A stretch of DNA of 35,464 nt, from positions 1 through 35,464 of the forward strand of contig JBBIJO010000017.1 in NCBI GenBank assembly GCA_037445895.1, given 5' to 3'. Both the position numbers and the translations under genes were made by a program. This document shows, one piece after another, positions 33,567 through 35,464 of this stretch (positions are counted from its first letter, which is position 1; each line of letters begins with the position of its first letter). The DNA is from JBBIJO01 sp037445895 (GTDB lineage Bacteria > Bacteroidota > Ignavibacteria > Kapaibacteriales > UBA2268). Below the pieces are notes generated by a model that did no database searches, was not told the DNA's origin, and saw nothing but the letters and a program-made list of their open reading frames with translations.

Positions 33567-34820
33567 TTAATTAATTATTTTTATCCCAGTTTGGAATTCA
33601 ACCTCAGAGATTGTTTCCCAAAAATTAGCACGAAGCGAATATAGATTCGTCTCGATTTCGTAATATTTTTTTTGTGTATTTAACACATTAAGAATATCAA
33701 CCTTGCCAACTTGGAAATTTTCTATGTCAACTTCGAGATTTTTTATAATCTGTGGAAGCAAAACTTCAATTATGAGTTTCACACGATTTTGTATTTCTTC
33801 CAATTGTGCTACAGCTTTAGAAAATTCGACATTTAACATCTGCAAAGCCATTTGGTATTCTTCGGAATACATCTTTTGCATTACTCGTGCCTCTTCGACC
33901 ATAGAACTTTTCTTCCCTCCATAGTCAATCGGTAATTCAATGTCAATCATCAGCGATACCATATCCATTCCAGAAGATGGCACACCAGCCAAAGCATTTC
34001 TTTGCAGATATTGTGCCGATAGTCCGAAATTTGGATAGAATTCAAAGTTAGCAAGATTTTCGTAAGATTTCGATTTTTGCTCTGCAAGAGTAATCTGGCG
34101 AAGGTATGGGCTATTCTCTTTCGCATAGGAAAGCAAAAGTTCGGAATTAAAGTCAATTTTGGGAAGGCTATCCAACGAATCCGTATCAATTTCAGTATTT
34201 GCTGGCCTCAATAGATACGCGTTCAACACCGATACCAAAGATTTTTCTTTCGCTTGAAGTTCAATTATACGTTCATTCAACATTGTTATATCTGTCTCGA
34301 TTTGTATGACATCCGATAAACTCGACATTCCGACCGTAAATTTTGTTTGAACTATTTCGGAAACGTTTCGCAAAATTTCTATATTCTTTTTTGAAAGTTC
34401 TAAAGCTTTGCGAACAAAACACAAACCGAAATAGTTTTTTGAAACTTCTTTGACGAGTTCCAGCTTCGCATAAGCAATTTCTTGCTGAACGATTTCTATA
34501 TCCTTTTGTTCAACAATTGCACGAGCGTTCAATCTACCGGGGAATGGAAACATTTGGCTTACCCCAATAGCTTTTGCAGTCATTGGATCCTCGCTGAACG
34601 AGAATTTCCCAAGTGGAAAACTCATTGTCCCAACCGAAAGGACGGGGTCCGGCAAATTCGAAACTTGCGGAACTTTCGTTTCTGCAACTACTTGCTTCGA
34701 TTCAAGCATTTTGATTTTCGGATTCACCTTCAAAGCAACATCCAGAAGGGAATCCAATTTACCGCTTCCAAAAGCCTCAAAGCTTATAAACAATGCTATT
34801 ATTGATACTATAAAAATCAT
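33567..34820 (-). CDS. cusC: TolC-family outer-membrane channel of the Cus pump (CusC-like)
   Basis: The product is 417 residues, with AGGTGA ahead of the ATG and a signal peptide (MIFIVSIIALFISFEAFGSG). The mature part shows two helix-hairpin repeats of the outer-membrane efflux protein family, for example LLDVALKVNPKIKMLESKQ with VSNLPDPVLSVGTMSFP and a later SKSYENLANFEFYPNFGLS, and ends in NTQKKYYEIETNLYSL plus SEVEFQTGIKI. It forms the trimeric channel through the outer membrane and periplasm. The cognate cusB starts 24 bases downstream. No lipobox is seen, unlike E. coli CusC. The CusC name rests mainly on operon context. Confidence 0.9.
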   Translation of the reverse strand: MIFIVSIIALFISFEAFGSGKLDSLLDVALKVNPKIKMLESKQVVAETKVPQVSNLPDPVLSVGTMSFPLGKFSFSEDPMTAKAIGVSQMFPFPGRLNARAIVEQKDIEIVQQEIAYAKLELVKEVSKNYFGLCFVRKALELSKKNIEILRNVSEIVQTKFTVGMSSLSDVIQIETDITMLNERIIELQAKEKSLVSVLNAYLLRPANTEIDTDSLDSLPKIDFNSELLLSYAKENSPYLRQITLAEQKSKSYENLANFEFYPNFGLSAQYLQRNALAGVPSSGMDMVSLMIDIELPIDYGGKKSSMVEEARVMQKMYSEEYQMALQMLNVEFSKAVAQLEEIQNRVKLIIEVLLPQIIKNLEVDIENFQVGKVDILNVLNTQKKYYEIETNLYSLRANFWETISEVEFQTGIKIIN

Positions 34821-34838
34821 TAATTCACCTACTTTTGT

Positions 34839-35345
34839 TTACTCAATTTTTTTGGATAAAATCTCATACAATTCATCGCACCAGGTTAATGCTGGACGGG
34901 GATATTCAACAACCCTTCCAATCTCTGTCCCATTTTTTGTCACAATTAAAGTTGGAACTTTTTCAATATTAAACTTTTCGGCAGTTCCCGATGGTTCTCG
35001 TTTGTTTCGGTCAACCCCATAAAGATGAATAAATTCCTCGCTACCACAAATCTGCCGAAGAACAAGAACAATTTTTGGAAGTTCACTTTCAGTGTCTGAA
35101 CACCAGGACCCACCAAAAATATAGAATTCATATTTCCGAGATTTAGATTTCAGCCGTAAATCCTCTATTAATAAACTATCACAGGGATAATCCTTTGGTT
35201 CAATTAGTTTCCAGTTTGTTTGTTTGAACCAGGATGCAATTGAAACATTGCCTAAAATATGGTGCTCTTCGTAGTGTGTTTGAGCATTCAAATTCAGACT
35301 TAAAAGTATTGATAAAAATACAAATACAATACACTTCCTATACAT
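34839..35345 (-). CDS. Exported thioredoxin-fold protein with single-cysteine WCSDT motif
   Basis: The ATG at 35345 has AAGGTG ahead; the in-frame GTG at 35354 overlaps that sequence. The 168-residue product starts with a signal peptide (YRKCIVFVFLSILLSLNLNA) and has a thioredoxin fold. The active-site position reads GGSWCSDTESELP, with Cys82 and then Asp in place of the second cysteine's neighbourhood, so only one active-site Cys remains. The cis-proline loop is KVPTLIVTKNG. Two further cysteines, Cys55 and Cys100, are present. WCxD-type thioredoxin-like proteins are known in Bacteroidota. As first gene of the cus operon, 18 bases ahead of cusC, it may handle thiols damaged by copper or act in metal transfer. 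The function is inferred. Confidence 0.75.
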   Translation of the reverse strand: MYRKCIVFVFLSILLSLNLNAQTHYEEHHILGNVSIASWFKQTNWKLIEPKDYPCDSLLIEDLRLKSKSRKYEFYIFGGSWCSDTESELPKIVLVLRQICGSEEFIHLYGVDRNKREPSGTAEKFNIEKVPTLIVTKNGTEIGRVVEYPRPALTWCDELYEILSKKIE

Positions 35346-35372
35346 TTTAATCACCTTAAAAATTTAAAAAAA

Positions 35373-35417
35373 TAGATTTTTCTATCTAAACTAAAGGAAT
35401 AAAATGCTATCTAGCAA
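35373..35417 (-). promoter_or_regulatory. Candidate promoter and repeated TAGATAG sites ahead of the cus operon
   Basis: On the minus strand TTGC (35417-35414), a 20-base spacer and TAGTTTAG (35393-35386) resemble the Bacteroidota -33/-7 promoter pattern (TTG and TAnnTTTG), with one mismatch in the -7 box. The sequence TAGATAG occurs in the spacer (35412-35406) and again just past the -7 box (35388-35382). The second copy is part of an inverted repeat TAGAT-N6-ATCTA (35388-35373). This could be an operator overlapping the start of transcription. No binding protein is encoded in the window. Confidence 0.35.
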
Positions 35418-35464
35418 GAGAAGTAAAATAGATTGTAGCAAGCAATTTCGAAAGGAATTCTTTG

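Overview
The window looks like chromosomal DNA from an AT-rich Gram-negative bacterium of the Bacteroidota/Chlorobiota group, perhaps an Ignavibacteria- or Kapabacteria-like lineage. The pointers are a large exported protein ending in a type-A type IX secretion (T9SS) sorting domain, a TPR/propeller/OmpA protein with PorE-like architecture, an LpxH-type lipid A enzyme, MurG, ClpC and a complete three-component metal efflux pump with an outer-membrane channel. The exact lineage cannot be set from the sequence alone. No insertion sequence, prophage or CRISPR array was seen.

Region 1 (1-9.1 kb) is mainly cell envelope. Two putative outer-membrane proteins (the first cut by the window edge) are followed by a hairpin and a VWA-OmpA protein on the plus strand. 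On the minus strand come murG, a two-TM PH-like protein and an exported protein of unknown function. Next on the plus strand are a TPR-SPOR protein and the PorE-like protein, overlapping by ATGA.

Region 2 (9.1-16 kb) is housekeeping. In minus-strand transcription order it holds a PqiC-like lipoprotein, birA, coaX, clpC with a clear terminator, and an ABC ATPase. A divergent plus-strand pair encodes an LpxH-like phosphoesterase and a nitroreductase.

Region 3 (16.1-25.2 kb, minus strand) holds tRNA-Asn(GUU), a T9SS-sorted BNR/Asp-box protein, and then a tight run of tilS, hpt, ribE, an esterase-fold protein that has lost its serine nucleophile, an S41 protease and a four-TM membrane protein of unknown function.

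Region 4 (25.2-35.4 kb, all minus strand) is a copper/silver-type resistance block. In transcription order it runs: thioredoxin-like protein, cusC, cusB, cusA, a terminator-like hairpin, a His-rich DUF2231 membrane protein, a histidine kinase without a response regulator, a 38-aa one-TM peptide, two small exported metal-binding proteins, a CueP-like copper lipoprotein, and a structured non-coding stretch ending in an intrinsic terminator.

The most unusual feature is a roughly 65-residue domain present three times in region 4: in each of the two small proteins and fused to the C-terminus of CusB. It joins a calcium-loop-like DxNxDG motif to a variant heavy-metal-binding motif in which the first cysteine is replaced. 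I infer that the free and fused copies form a periplasmic metal-delivery system feeding the CusCBA pump, in the place CusF takes in E. coli. CueP and the DUF2231 protein would add periplasmic buffering.
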